Assembly: GCA_009774175.1 (NCBI GenBank)
Contig: VSNG01000033.1
Coordinates: 1 to 34,408, forward strand
Source of the DNA: Lachnospiraceae bacterium
Lineage (GTDB): Bacteria > Bacillota > Clostridia > Lachnospirales > Lachnospiraceae
Length of the DNA stretch: 34,408 nt
Direction: 5' to 3'
Part shown: in pieces, positions 16,653 through 24,519 of the stretch
How positions within the stretch are numbered: position 1 is the first letter of the stretch
Layout: the number at the start of each line of letters is the position of its first letter
The notes under the pieces: model-generated
Told to the model about the DNA's origin: nothing
Databases searched by the model: none
Seen by the model: the letters and a program-made list of their open reading frames with translations, nothing else
Translations under genes and position numbers: made by a program

Positions 16653-17757
16653 GTGGTAGAATTGGATAATATGAAAACAGAACTTCTCGCATACGAGAGT
16701 CCCCTGGCGGAAGTGAGGGATTCACTTTAACCTGGCAGATAAGGTTAAGCGGATTGAAGAGCTGGATATGGAGATGCAGGCGCCCGATTTCTGGGATGAT
16801 CCTGAAAAATCAAATGCCAAGGTGCGGGAGGCGAAGCAGCTTAAGGACGTGGTGGAGACCATGGACGGACTGTCCGGCCAGTATGAGGATATTTTGACAT
16901 TGATTGAGCTGGGGTATGAGGACAACGATCCTGCGATTATTCCGGATATTGAGGAGGAATTGAATTCCTTTAAGGAAACTTTTGAAAATATCCGAATCAG
17001 CACGCTTCTGTCGGGAGAGTATGACAGGAACAATGCGATTTTGAAATTGAATGCAGGCGCAGGCGGGACGGAGAGCTGCGACTGGTGCAGTATGCTTTAC
17101 CGCATGTATACCAGATGGGCGGAGCGCAAGGGCTATTCTCTGGAGGTGATCGACTATCTGGATGGCGACGAGGCAGGCATTAAGTCCGTAACGTTTCAGA
17201 TTAACGGAGAGAATGCCTACGGCTATCTGAAATCGGAGAAGGGTGTGCACCGTCTGGTGCGTATTTCACCCTTTAACGCCCAGGGCAAACGGCAGACTTC
17301 GTTTGTCTCGCTGGATGTAATGCCGGATATTGAAGAGGATGTGGACATTGAGATAAAGGATGAAGATATCCGTATCGACACTTACCGAAGCAGCGGCGCG
17401 GGCGGCCAGCATATCAACAAGACGTCCTCGGCCATTCGAATCACGCATTTTCCCACGGGGATTGTGGTGACCTGTCAGAACGAGCGAAGCCAGTTCCAGA
17501 ATAAGGATAAGGCGATGCAGATGTTGAAGGCAAAGCTTTTTATGTTAAAGCAGGAAGAAAATGCGGAGAAGCTTTCGGGCATCCGCGGCGATGTGAAGGA
17601 GATCGGCTGGGGCAATCAGATCCGTTCTTATGTGTTACAGCCCTATACCATGGTGAAGGATCATCGGACGGAAGAGGAGTCGGGCAATGTGAGCGCCGTG
17701 CTGGACGGTGCGATTGATCCCTTTATTAACGCTTACTTAAAGTGGATTAACACTTAG
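16653..17757 (+). CDS. prfB: peptide chain release factor 2, expressed by programmed +1 frameshift
   Basis: Releases the nascent chain at UGA and UAA codons. The gene is in two frames: GTG 16653 to CTT 16725-16727 (25 codons, ending VRDSL), then after skipping T16728 from AAC 16729 to the stop at 17757, giving about 367 aa, close to other RF2 proteins. The joined protein reads VRDSL-NLADKVKRIEELD, matching the family N-terminus. RF2 hallmarks are the SPF anticodon motif in VRISPFNAQG and the catalytic GGQ in SSGAGGQHINKTSSAI. AGAAGG lies 9 nt before GTG 16653. The in-frame stop at the slip site is TAA, whereas prfB sites normally carry TGA. A later ATG (16768) in the second frame would remove about 39 N-terminal residues and is not favoured. 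Confidence 0.95.
16716..16731 (+). other. prfB: programmed +1 frameshift site in prfB (CTT TAA C)
   Basis: An SD-like AGGG (16716-16719) lies 5 nt upstream of CTT TAA C (16725-16731). Slippage from CTT to TTT moves translation into the long downstream frame. The layout matches the autoregulatory RF2 site of other bacteria except that the stop is UAA, which RF1 also reads. Confidence 0.9.
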
Positions 17758-17761
17758 ACAG

Positions 17762-17790
17762 AAAAAGGGGCGGCAGTTTAAACTGCCGCC
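17762..17790 (-). terminator. terminator of the minus-strand block, possibly bidirectional
   Basis: A perfect 22-bp palindrome (17769-17779 with 17780-17790) is followed on the minus strand by CC and TTTTT (complement of 17762-17766). The stop codon of the DUF975 gene lies inside it. It may also stop prfB transcripts on the plus strand, where a weaker T-rich stretch follows. Confidence 0.8.
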
Positions 17791-18554
17791 TCCGTGTTGT
17801 TTTTGATTAAATCCAGGAAAAATTCCGTCTCTGTAGCCGTCATGTAAGGCAGTATCCATAAAAACGCAAGGCCAAAGGAGAGGATGCCCAGCAGAAAGAG
17901 CGGGATAAAGCTGACGTTTAAATAAAAGAGTCTGCCCTTATGATGTACCATGAGGCGCCGGCTCTTTTTTAACAGCTCCGCCGCCGAGTACTGCGGAAAG
18001 TCATGAAGCAGATAAAAGGCCTGCGCATAAATCAGCCCCAAAATGACCGAGACTGCTTCCGCAAGGATGAAGGAGAGCGCAAAGGGCACCAGGTATTTTG
18101 TGAGCTGTGTAAGCTGTCTTTCCGTAAGGGCCAGAACCATGCCCTCATCCAGAGTGATTTTGTTGATCATGTAGCCGATAACGATCTGCGGCAGGGTTGC
18201 GATATAGGTAATAAGCGTAAGCCATGCCTGCATGATGATGGCCTTGTCGGGACATAGCTGGAAGCCGTAAAACAAATCTCCCACAGAAACCGGGCGCCCG
18301 CAGCTGATTTTCAGATAGAGATAACAGATGCCCGAGACGAAAAGTCCCATCAGGACAGAAACCAGAAACATGGAGGCGTAGTAGATCACGGTTCCGGTTA
18401 CGGTAGTCAGATCAACGATGAAGGTTATGGCAAAGGCAATCGCACAGACAAGAGAGCCCATAATCAGATAAGCGCCGACAGCCACGCCGTAGTGGCCGAG
18501 CAAATGTTCTCTGGCGGAGGCTTTCAGCTCCGCAGAAGACTTAAATTGATTCAT
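17778..18554 (-). CDS. DUF975 family integral membrane protein
   Basis: A 258-aa polytopic membrane protein with about five to six hydrophobic segments (near residues 24-48, 58-82, 108-128, 150-178 and 212-238). The N-terminal SSAELKASAREHLLGHYGVAVGAYLI and the central YAQAFYLLHDFPQYSAAELLKKSRRLM are typical of DUF975 proteins, which are common in Clostridia and have no established biochemical role. An AAAGGT site lies upstream of ATG 18554. It is the last gene of a three-gene minus-strand block, 37 bp after the HExxH protein gene. Its stop codon sits inside the terminator palindrome. A transport or envelope role is only guesswork. Confidence 0.85.
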   Translation of the reverse strand: MNQFKSSAELKASAREHLLGHYGVAVGAYLIMGSLVCAIAFAITFIVDLTTVTGTVIYYASMFLVSVLMGLFVSGICYLYLKISCGRPVSVGDLFYGFQLCPDKAIIMQAWLTLITYIATLPQIVIGYMINKITLDEGMVLALTERQLTQLTKYLVPFALSFILAEAVSVILGLIYAQAFYLLHDFPQYSAAELLKKSRRLMVHHKGRLFYLNVSFIPLFLLGILSFGLAFLWILPYMTATETEFFLDLIKNNTEAAV

Positions 18555-18591
18555 TTTAAAAGGTTACCTTTCTGAAAAATATCATATCCGG

Positions 18592-19107
18592 CTAAACCGC
18601 TTCGTCGTAATTCATGCCCAGATACTTGTTGGCTGCGTCGGAAGATTTCATTTCCTTCTGATAGGGATTTTCTTCGTTGCGGTATTTAATCTGCGTGGCT
18701 GTAGTGCCGCCGGACACATAGGTACGGCCGCATTCCGGGCAGACTGAGGTGTGAATGGACACATTGCAGGCAACAACCTTGCCGTCTTTTTCAGCGGCTT
18801 TCTCATAAGCGTTGCTGACATGCTCCTGCTCATGGCTTCTGACTCTTGACGCTGCCGATCTGGGATCTATGTGGGCAGCGGCTTTAAAGGACACGTCGCC
18901 CTCATCGGATCCGTCCTGATATTTGCGGTTTTTGCAGGTCTCGCATTCGGCGGGGGAAGATTTCCTGCCTGCCTGTTTTTCTGTGGATTCTCCGGGATTG
19001 CGAACCGGCTGATGCGCATCCCTGGCAGGCTCCACAGAGCCGGTATAAGCGCTGTATGCCGCGTACGGATCGGAACCGGAAGCTCCGGTAATCGGAGAAA
19101 TCATCAT
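18592..19107 (-). CDS. zincin-like HExxH protein with cysteine clusters (SprA-related-like)
   Basis: A 171-aa protein with a putative metalloprotease motif HEQEH (residues 92-96) and two cysteine pairs, CETC (55-58) and CPEC (123-126), plus Cys114, suggesting zinc binding. The stretch after the HExxH (VSNAYEKAAEKDGKVVACNV) and TYVSGGTTATQIKY resemble SprA-related putative metallopeptidases. The N-terminus (ISPITGASGSDPYAAYSAYTG) is low-complexity and not a clear signal peptide. I chose ATG 19107 because AAGGTG lies 6 nt upstream; the upstream GTG at 19116 overlaps that site. It sits between membrane-protein genes, 64 bp after the DUF4190-like gene. Protease activity is unproven. Confidence 0.75.
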   Translation of the reverse strand: MMISPITGASGSDPYAAYSAYTGSVEPARDAHQPVRNPGESTEKQAGRKSSPAECETCKNRKYQDGSDEGDVSFKAAAHIDPRSAASRVRSHEQEHVSNAYEKAAEKDGKVVACNVSIHTSVCPECGRTYVSGGTTATQIKYRNEENPYQKEMKSSDAANKYLGMNYDEAV

Positions 19108-19171
19108 AAATATCACCTTGCCTTTCTTGCTTTATGATAAATACTGTTTATTCTCATGCTGTAACAGTTCA

Positions 19172-19669
19172 TTATTCAAAGTCGTCCAGATCACCGTTCC
19201 AGAGATCGTCGAGCTCTTCAATAATTTCATCATAGGAAACGCCGTACTGCTCTTCGCAGATTTTGTTAATCTGCTCCCGAAACGCGGGAGAGTGATTGGG
19301 AAGAACAAATGTCAGCCATACGGCAAATACGCAAAAAGCGATATCAAGCACAATGGCTGTTGCGGCGCATATAATACCGGCCTTTGCCTTGCCGATTATC
19401 TTTTTCGCGCCGCCCCTTGAGAGAATTGCCAGAACGATGCCGACGCCTCCCAGAAGAAAAGGGGTGCTTATACGTAAAAGAAGCAGGCTGACCAGTGAAA
19501 TAATGCCCAGAATCAGGGAAGCAGTGGCCATACCGTCTCCCCGGGATTTCATTGGCGCAGGCTGTAGGGGTGCGCCGTAAGGGTTATACGGATTATTAGA
19601 AGGGTTATTGTTGTAGGGGTTATATCCGCCGCCGGGGCCATTTTGCGGATTGCCGGGTTGGTAGTCCAT
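19172..19669 (-). CDS. DUF4190-like membrane protein with Asn/Pro/Gly-rich N-terminus
   Basis: A 165-aa protein. Residues 1-40 are rich in Asn, Pro, Gly and Tyr and probably disordered. They are followed by two hydrophobic segments (about 48-82 and 96-124) with an intervening AILSRGGAKK turn, the usual DUF4190 layout (MATASLILGIISLVSLL). The C-terminal tail is acidic (YDEIIEELDDLWNGDLDDFE). GAGGT lies 9 nt upstream of ATG 19669. It is the first gene of the minus-strand block; no clear promoter is visible upstream. Function unknown. Confidence 0.8.
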   Translation of the reverse strand: MDYQPGNPQNGPGGGYNPYNNNPSNNPYNPYGAPLQPAPMKSRGDGMATASLILGIISLVSLLLLRISTPFLLGGVGIVLAILSRGGAKKIIGKAKAGIICAATAIVLDIAFCVFAVWLTFVLPNHSPAFREQINKICEEQYGVSYDEIIEELDDLWNGDLDDFE

Positions 19670-19685
19670 TTAAATTACCTCTTGT

Positions 19686-19800
19686 CTATGATACTTTCTT
19701 TTCCAATTCGGTCATTCTTTTTTCCAATTTGGTTATACAATGCGTACAGGTCAAGTCAGTCAATCAGAACATTGAATAATTCTTTCGTTTCACTGTCCAT
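19686..19800 (-). pseudogene. possible remnant of a small coiled-coil protein gene
   Basis: On the minus strand AGGAG lies 10 nt before ATG 19800, which opens MDSETKELFNVLID and then hits TGA. A different frame further on reads KLEKRMTELEKKVS before TAG at 19686-19688, a coiled-coil-like ending. The two pieces together look like a short gene broken by a stop and a frameshift. The rest of 19670-19997 holds only the tex promoter and leader. Tentative. Confidence 0.3.
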
Positions 19801-19921
19801 ACGTTTGCAACTCCTGTGTAAGTCAGTATATCATAATTCCAGCGAAAAAACCAGAGCCGGCCCTGAAATCTGTGTCCCGTATTTTGCGGGGATATTTCCT
19901 GTGGCGGGTTTGTGGATTTTG

Positions 19922-19930
19922 TGGTATAAT
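19922..19930 (+). promoter_or_regulatory. extended -10 promoter of tex
   Basis: TGGTATAAT (TATAAT at 19925-19930) without a recognisable -35; 67 bp before the tex start. Confidence 0.6.
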
Positions 19931-19997
19931 CGTCGCAGACTGCACAGTTTATGGGAAAAACGCCGCTGTAATAATATGGAGGAAACGACAAAGAACC

Positions 19998-22355
19998 ATG
20001 GATATTATTTTGAAATTAAAAGAGGAACTGAAAGTAGAGAAATGGCAGGTGGAGGCGGCTGTCGCCCTGATTGACGAGGGCAATACGATTCCTTTTATCG
20101 CCAGATACAGGAAGGAAAAGACGGGCTCCTTAAATGATGAAGTGCTCAGAACTCTGCATGAAAGGCTCACCTATCTGCGAAATCTTGAGGAAAAGAAGGA
20201 ACAGGTGCTCGGCAGTATTGAGGAGCAGGGAAAACTGACCAACGAATTGAAAGAGAAAATTCTGGCGGCGGAGACTATGGTAGTGGTGGAGGATCTTTAT
20301 CGTCCCTACAGACCGAAGAGGAAGACCCGCGCGGGCGTTGCGAAAGAGAAGGGGCTTGCGCCCCTTGCCGAGACGATTCTGGCGCAGGAGATTACCATGC
20401 CCATCGAGGAGGAAGCCGCTAAATATATTCATGAGGACGAGGATGCAGCAAAGTCTGTCGCCACGGCGGCGGAGGCCTTGCAGGGAGCCAGGGATATTAT
20501 TGCGGAGCAGATTTCGGACGAGGCGGATTACCGCAGTTATATCCGTGACGTCACCATGAAGGAAGGAAAACTTATAAGCGCCGCTAAGGATGAGAAAGCG
20601 GAGAGCGTCTATGAAATGTATTACGCCTATGAGGAGCCTGTCAGCAAAGTGGCGGGACATCGGGTGCTGGCCATTAACAGAGGAGAAAACGAAAAATTCC
20701 TGACTGTGAAGGTGGAGGCGCCCACGGAGCGGATCTTACAGTTTTTACGGACGAAAACTATTATAAATGACAATCCTGTCACATCCCCAATTCTGGAGGA
20801 AGTAATTGCGGACAGCTACGACAGACTGATTGCGCCCGCGATTGAAAGAGAGATCAGAAATGAGCTGACGGAAAAGGCGGAGGACGGCGCGATTTCCGTA
20901 TTTGGCAAGAATCTGGAGCAGCTTCTTTTACAGCCGCCCATCAGGGGGAAAGTGGTGCTTGGCTGGGATCCCGCTTTCCGCACGGGCTGTAAGCTGGCGG
21001 TGGTGGACGAGACGGGAAAGGTTCTGGACACAAAGGTGATTTACCCGACTGCGCCGCAGAATAAAGTGGAACAGGCTAAGGCGGAACTGAAAAAACTGAT
21101 TAAAAAATATCATGTTTCCCTGATTTCCGTGGGAAACGGCACGGCGTCCAGAGAGTCCGAGCAGGTGATCGTGGATTTGATTAAGGAGCTGGATACGCCG
21201 GTGCAGTATGTGATTGTGAACGAGGCGGGGGCTTCCGTTTATTCAGCCAGTAAACTGGCTACGGAGGAGTTCCCGGAATTTGACGTGGGACAAAGAAGCG
21301 CGGCCTCCATTGCAAGGCGGCTTCAGGATCCGCTGGCGGAGCTTGTGAAAATTGATCCCAAGTCCATTGGCGTAGGACAGTACCAGCATGACATGAACCA
21401 GAAGAAACTGAGCGAGGCCCTTGGCGGGGTGGTGGAAGACAGTGTAAACCGGGTGGGCGTGGATCTGAATACGGCTTCCGCCTCCCTTCTTGAGTACGTC
21501 TCCGGCGTGACGAAGGTGATCGCCAGAAATATTGTGGATTATCGGGAAAAGAACGGCCGCTTTACGGACAGAAAGCAGCTTTTGAAGGTGGCCAAGCTGG
21601 GCCCCAAGGCATACGAGCAGTGCGCGGGCTTTATGCGGATTGCGGATGGAGACAATCCGTTAGACGCTACAAGCGTGCATCCGGAATCCTATGAAGCGGC
21701 AAAGAAGCTGATGGAAAAGCTGGGCCTTACCATGGAGGATGTGAAGGAGGCGCAGAAGAAGGCGGCAGCGAAAAAGCCGGCTCCCGTAAAGGAGAAAAAA
21801 CAGCCCCGCCCGAAAAAGCCTGTCATTAGAAATACCGATACGGCTATGGGAAAAGCGCTGGCGGCAGCCCTTGGCGGGATGGACATGCCCATGGAAAATG
21901 ACAGAAGCGTCACAAATGCTCCCGCAGAGGGGGAAGGAAAGACGGCGGTAAGCAATCTGGCAAAACGGGTGAAGGATAAGAAGAAGCTGGCCGAGGAGCT
22001 GGGTATCGGAGAAATCACCCTTGTAGACATTCTGACGGAGCTGGAAAAGCCCGCCAGAGATCCCAGAGACGATATGCCCGCGCCGATTCTCAGAAGCGAT
22101 GTGCTGGATATGAAGGACTTAAAGCCCGGCATGATTTTGAAGGGGACGGTCAGGAACGTGATTGATTTCGGCGTGTTTGTGGATATCGGCGTACATCAGG
22201 ACGGTCTGGTACATATCTCCCAGATTACGGACCGTTATATCAAACATCCGCTGGAGGCGGTCAGCGTGGGCGACGTGGTGGACGTGCAGGTATTAACCGT
22301 GGATGTGGCGAAGAAACGGATCGGGCTCACCATGAAGTGCGGTAAGTCTCTTTAA
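19998..22355 (+). CDS. tex: Tex-family RNA-binding transcription accessory protein
   Basis: A 785-aa Tex/YdcI-like protein, thought to act in transcription and RNA metabolism through nucleic acid binding. In order: N-terminal Tex domain (KLKEELKVEKWQVEAAVALI, IPFIARYRKEKTGSLNDEVLR), YqgF-like RNase H fold (GWDPAFRTGCKLAVVDETGK, about residues 320-450), helix-hairpin-helix region (VGVDLNTASASLLEYVSGV), and a C-terminal S1 domain (LKPGMILKGTVRNVIDFGVFVDIGVHQDGLVHIS, split here only for description). An Ala/Lys/Pro-rich linker of about 80 residues before the S1 domain makes it longer than short Tex proteins. ATG 19998 fits the family start; GGAGG at 19979-19983 is about 14 nt upstream, a long spacing. 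Confidence 0.93.
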   Translation: MDIILKLKEELKVEKWQVEAAVALIDEGNTIPFIARYRKEKTGSLNDEVLRTLHERLTYLRNLEEKKEQVLGSIEEQGKLTNELKEKILAAETMVVVEDLYRPYRPKRKTRAGVAKEKGLAPLAETILAQEITMPIEEEAAKYIHEDEDAAKSVATAAEALQGARDIIAEQISDEADYRSYIRDVTMKEGKLISAAKDEKAESVYEMYYAYEEPVSKVAGHRVLAINRGENEKFLTVKVEAPTERILQFLRTKTIINDNPVTSPILEEVIADSYDRLIAPAIEREIRNELTEKAEDGAISVFGKNLEQLLLQPPIRGKVVLGWDPAFRTGCKLAVVDETGKVLDTKVIYPTAPQNKVEQAKAELKKLIKKYHVSLISVGNGTASRESEQVIVDLIKELDTPVQYVIVNEAGASVYSASKLATEEFPEFDVGQRSAASIARRLQDPLAELVKIDPKSIGVGQYQHDMNQKKLSEALGGVVEDSVNRVGVDLNTASASLLEYVSGVTKVIARNIVDYREKNGRFTDRKQLLKVAKLGPKAYEQCAGFMRIADGDNPLDATSVHPESYEAAKKLMEKLGLTMEDVKEAQKKAAAKKPAPVKEKKQPRPKKPVIRNTDTAMGKALAAALGGMDMPMENDRSVTNAPAEGEGKTAVSNLAKRVKDKKKLAEELGIGEITLVDILTELEKPARDPRDDMPAPILRSDVLDMKDLKPGMILKGTVRNVIDFGVFVDIGVHQDGLVHISQITDRYIKHPLEAVSVGDVVDVQVLTVDVAKKRIGLTMKCGKSL

Positions 22356-22367
22356 GACTAACCGCAC
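22337..22367 (+). repeat. hairpin spanning the tex stop codon
   Basis: GTGCGGTAAGTC (22337-22348) and GACTAACCGCAC (22356-22367) form a 12-bp stem with one mismatch around the TAA stop. There is no T tract, so efficient termination is doubtful. Confidence 0.45.
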
Positions 22368-22412
22368 GGGATCCGCTGCGCGGCCCGGAATCAAATGAGG
22401 CAGGGAAAGTTT

Positions 22413-23138
22413 ATGGACGGACATTTTGTGGAGGTGTCGCATCTGCGGCAGTATTTCCTCGCGGGCGGATGGGGAAAGGGCCGGACGTACAGCAGGGCGG
22501 TGGAGGATCTTTCCTTTTATATAGACAGGGGAGAAACGCTGGGACTGGTGGGAGCCTCCGGCTGCGGTAAAACCACTGTGGCGAGAACTCTGCTGCGCCT
22601 TTACGAGCCCATGGGCGGACGGTTTGTCTTTGACGGACAGGTGATTTTTGATGTGAAAAACAGGCAGTATGCCCCAATGTTTCCAATCAGGAAACGTATG
22701 CAGCTCGTATTTCAGGATCCCTACGCAAGCTTGAACCCCCGCATGACGGTGGGCGATATCGTGGGGGAGGGCATGGACGTGCATAAGATGGCTGGGGATA
22801 AGCGAAAGCGGCAGGAGCAGATCATGGGAATGCTGGAGCTGGTGAAGCTGGACAAAAGTTATGTAAACCGATATCCCCATGAGCTTTCCGGCGGACAGAG
22901 GCAGCGCGTGGGAATTGCAAGGGCGCTTATGGTGCACCCGGATTTTCTGATCTGCGACGAGCCGGTATCGGCTCTGGATATGTCGGTACAGACGCAGATA
23001 CTGGAGCTGTTTCGGGAATTGCAGGAGAAATGCAGATTGACCTGTCTGTTTATTTCCCACGATCTTTCCGCAGTGCGGCAGGTTGCCGGCCGTATTGCCG
23101 TTATGCGGGAAGGAAGAATAGTTGACATGCTGGAATGA
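22413..23138 (+). CDS. oligopeptide-type ABC transporter ATP-binding protein (OppF/DppF-like), orphan
   Basis: A 241-aa ABC ATPase of the peptide/nickel importer class. Walker A GASGCGKTT (residues 47-55), Q-loop VFQDPYASLNPRMTVGD, signature LSGGQRQRVGIARAL, Walker B FLICDEPVSALD and switch His in FISHDLS are all present. It ends soon after VMREGRIVDML and lacks the C-terminal oligopeptide-type extension (about 60-80 residues) found in OppF and DppF. No permease, binding protein or partner ATPase is adjacent. ATG 22413 is preferred because AGGGAAAG lies about 5-7 nt upstream; ATG 22395 has no site. The last codons overlap the -35 of the ribU promoter. Confidence 0.85.
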   Translation: MDGHFVEVSHLRQYFLAGGWGKGRTYSRAVEDLSFYIDRGETLGLVGASGCGKTTVARTLLRLYEPMGGRFVFDGQVIFDVKNRQYAPMFPIRKRMQLVFQDPYASLNPRMTVGDIVGEGMDVHKMAGDKRKRQEQIMGMLELVKLDKSYVNRYPHELSGGQRQRVGIARALMVHPDFLICDEPVSALDMSVQTQILELFRELQEKCRLTCLFISHDLSAVRQVAGRIAVMREGRIVDMLE

Positions 23139-23150
23139 CCGTGGTATGAT
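23122..23150 (+). promoter_or_regulatory. strong promoter of the FMN riboswitch-ribU transcript
   Basis: Consensus TTGACA (23122-23127), a 17-bp spacer and extended -10 TGGTATGAT (23142-23150). The -35 lies within the last codons of the ABC ATPase gene. Confidence 0.85.
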
Positions 23151-23184
23151 AACGAGTGCAAAATAAAAACATAATATGAGAAAA

Positions 23185-23325
23185 GTTCTTCGGGGCAGGG
23201 TGAAATTCCCTACCGGCGGTTACAGTCCGCGACCCGTTTTGTCGAAGCGTTTACCCGCGTTTTCGCAGGACGGCTGATTGGGTGAAATTCCCGAACCGAC
23301 AGTATAGTCTGGATGAGAGAAGAAA
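23185..23325 (+). promoter_or_regulatory. FMN riboswitch (RFN element)
   Basis: The conserved RFN pieces occur in order: CTTCGGGGCAGGGTGAAATT, CCCTACCGGCGGTTACAGTC (the conserved GGCGG core), a variable arm, GGTGAAATTCCCGAACCGAC, AGTATAGTCTGGATGAGAGA. It precedes an intrinsic terminator and the riboflavin transporter gene, as expected for transcriptional control by FMN. Confidence 0.97.
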
Positions 23326-23406
23326 AGATAAATTGACATATGTGTCATATTTGTCAGACAGGAGCCTGTGCAGCGTCTGCGGCACAGCATCTGCTTAGCG
23401 AGTAGT

Positions 23407-23437
23407 AAACCCCGGAACGAGAGCTTCGGGGTTTTTT
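23407..23437 (+). terminator. riboswitch-controlled intrinsic terminator
   Basis: AAACCCCG (23407-23414) pairs with CGGGGTTT (23427-23434), and the T run continues to 23437. An inverted repeat TGACA-N4-TGTCA (23335-23348) between aptamer and terminator may belong to the alternative fold. Confidence 0.85.
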
Positions 23438-23519
23438 ATTTTATAAGCCTGAGCAGAGTCAGAAGAACTTTCCCCAAAATCAATGGAGCGGAACGGCTTC
23501 GGAAAGAGAGGAAAAGAAA

Positions 23520-24299
23520 ATGGGTAACGGTTTATTACAGAGTATTGCGGACAATGTGGTTTTTGTTCTTGTCTGCGTGGCTGTGGCGGCGGCATTGTTT
23601 TTGATCGCCTATGGGACGGAGAAACAGGTTCAGAAGAAAAACGGGGTGACGGAGCGGATTCTCAGCACCAGAAAGATCACTATGATCGGGCTTTTTTCCG
23701 CGCTGGCAGTGATTCTGCATATGCTGGACTTTCCGGTTCCGTTTTTAGCGCCGGGATTCTATCAGCTTGATTTTTCCGAGATTCCGGCATTGGTAGGCGC
23801 TTTTGCCTTCGGTCCGGTGGCGGGTGTGATGATTGAGTTTTGTAAGATCCTGCTGAAGCTGGTGATTAAGGGAACAAGCACCGCTTTTGTCGGGGATCTG
23901 GCAAACTTTGTGATCGGCTGCTCTCTGGTGCTGCCCGCGTCCATGATTTATTTGTTCAGGAAGACAAAGAAGAGGGCTGTTGTGGCCTGCGTGGCGGGTA
24001 CGGTTATTATGACGGTGTTTGGTTCCGCCTTTAACGGTGTGTATCTGCTTCCCGCGTTTTCCAAACTGTTCGGGATGCCGCTGGATGCGATTATTGCGGC
24101 GGGAGCTGAGATCAACGGCAATATTCACAGCGTAGCGACCTTTGCTGTTTTTGCAGTGGCGCCTTTTAATGTGATCAAGGGCGTGGCGGCTTCAGCGGTG
24201 ACCATGATGATTTATAAGCCTTTGAGCCCGATTTTAAAAAATGCGAATCCTGTTATGGAAAGACCCGCCGGCAGCGTATCCGAGTCGGGGAACGCCTGA
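23520..24299 (+). CDS. ribU: ECF transporter S component, riboflavin (RibU)
   Basis: Substrate-binding membrane subunit of an energy-coupling-factor transporter for riboflavin; 259 aa. A hydrophobic N-terminal segment (about residues 11-31) precedes the usual S-component core, which starts at TRKITMIGLFSALAVILHMLDFPVP and continues with FYQLDFSEIPALVGAFAFGPVAGV, KGTSTAFVGDLANFVIG and a last TM near VATFAVFAVAPFNVIKG. The extra N-terminal segment makes it longer than minimal RibU (about 190-210 aa), as seen in some Clostridia. GAGAGG lies before ATG 23520. The upstream FMN riboswitch gives strong independent support. The EcfA/EcfT module is not in this window. Confidence 0.95.
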   Translation: MGNGLLQSIADNVVFVLVCVAVAAALFLIAYGTEKQVQKKNGVTERILSTRKITMIGLFSALAVILHMLDFPVPFLAPGFYQLDFSEIPALVGAFAFGPVAGVMIEFCKILLKLVIKGTSTAFVGDLANFVIGCSLVLPASMIYLFRKTKKRAVVACVAGTVIMTVFGSAFNGVYLLPAFSKLFGMPLDAIIAAGAEINGNIHSVATFAVFAVAPFNVIKGVAASAVTMMIYKPLSPILKNANPVMERPAGSVSESGNA

Positions 24300-24357
24300 G
24301 ACTGGCAATGTCTTCGGTCCGAAGGGGGATTGATGTAATAAAATATAAGTAAACGGT

Positions 24358-24399
24358 GAAAATACTACTTTTCTGCGGAGAGGTAGTATTTTCCTTTTT
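24358..24399 (+). terminator. intrinsic terminator after ribU
   Basis: A perfect 11-bp stem (24358-24368 with 24383-24393) extends inward through five more pairs with G-U (24369-24373 with 24378-24382) and is followed by C and TTTTT. Confidence 0.9.
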
Positions 24400-24442
24400 G
24401 TAAGGCTGTTGTAAGATTTTCGTAAGAATCTGTTGTTATAAT
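24399..24442 (+). promoter_or_regulatory. phased direct repeats and TATAAT, promoter 1 of the exporter operon
   Basis: TGTAAG (24399), TGTAAG (24410) and CGTAAG (24421) start exactly 11 bp apart. TATAAT (24437-24442) follows the last box after 10 bp. No ordinary -35 is present. The layout suits activation by an OmpR/PhoB-family response regulator. Confidence 0.5.
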
Positions 24443-24519
24443 TGTGTGCAGGCATTAGGAGAACCGTAATGTAACCATTGCGGGAAAATGCGCCGCATTT
24501 CCTCAGATCGGTTGATCAG

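Noticed and set aside
16653..16730. prfB as a disrupted gene
   Set aside because: The stop sits at a CTT TAA C slip site with an SD-like sequence upstream, and the +1 product matches RF2, so it is a programmed frameshift rather than a mutation.
23368..23604. Plus-strand 78-codon frame overlapping the riboswitch terminator and ribU start
   Set aside because: It lies across the terminator and in a different frame from the well-supported ribU.
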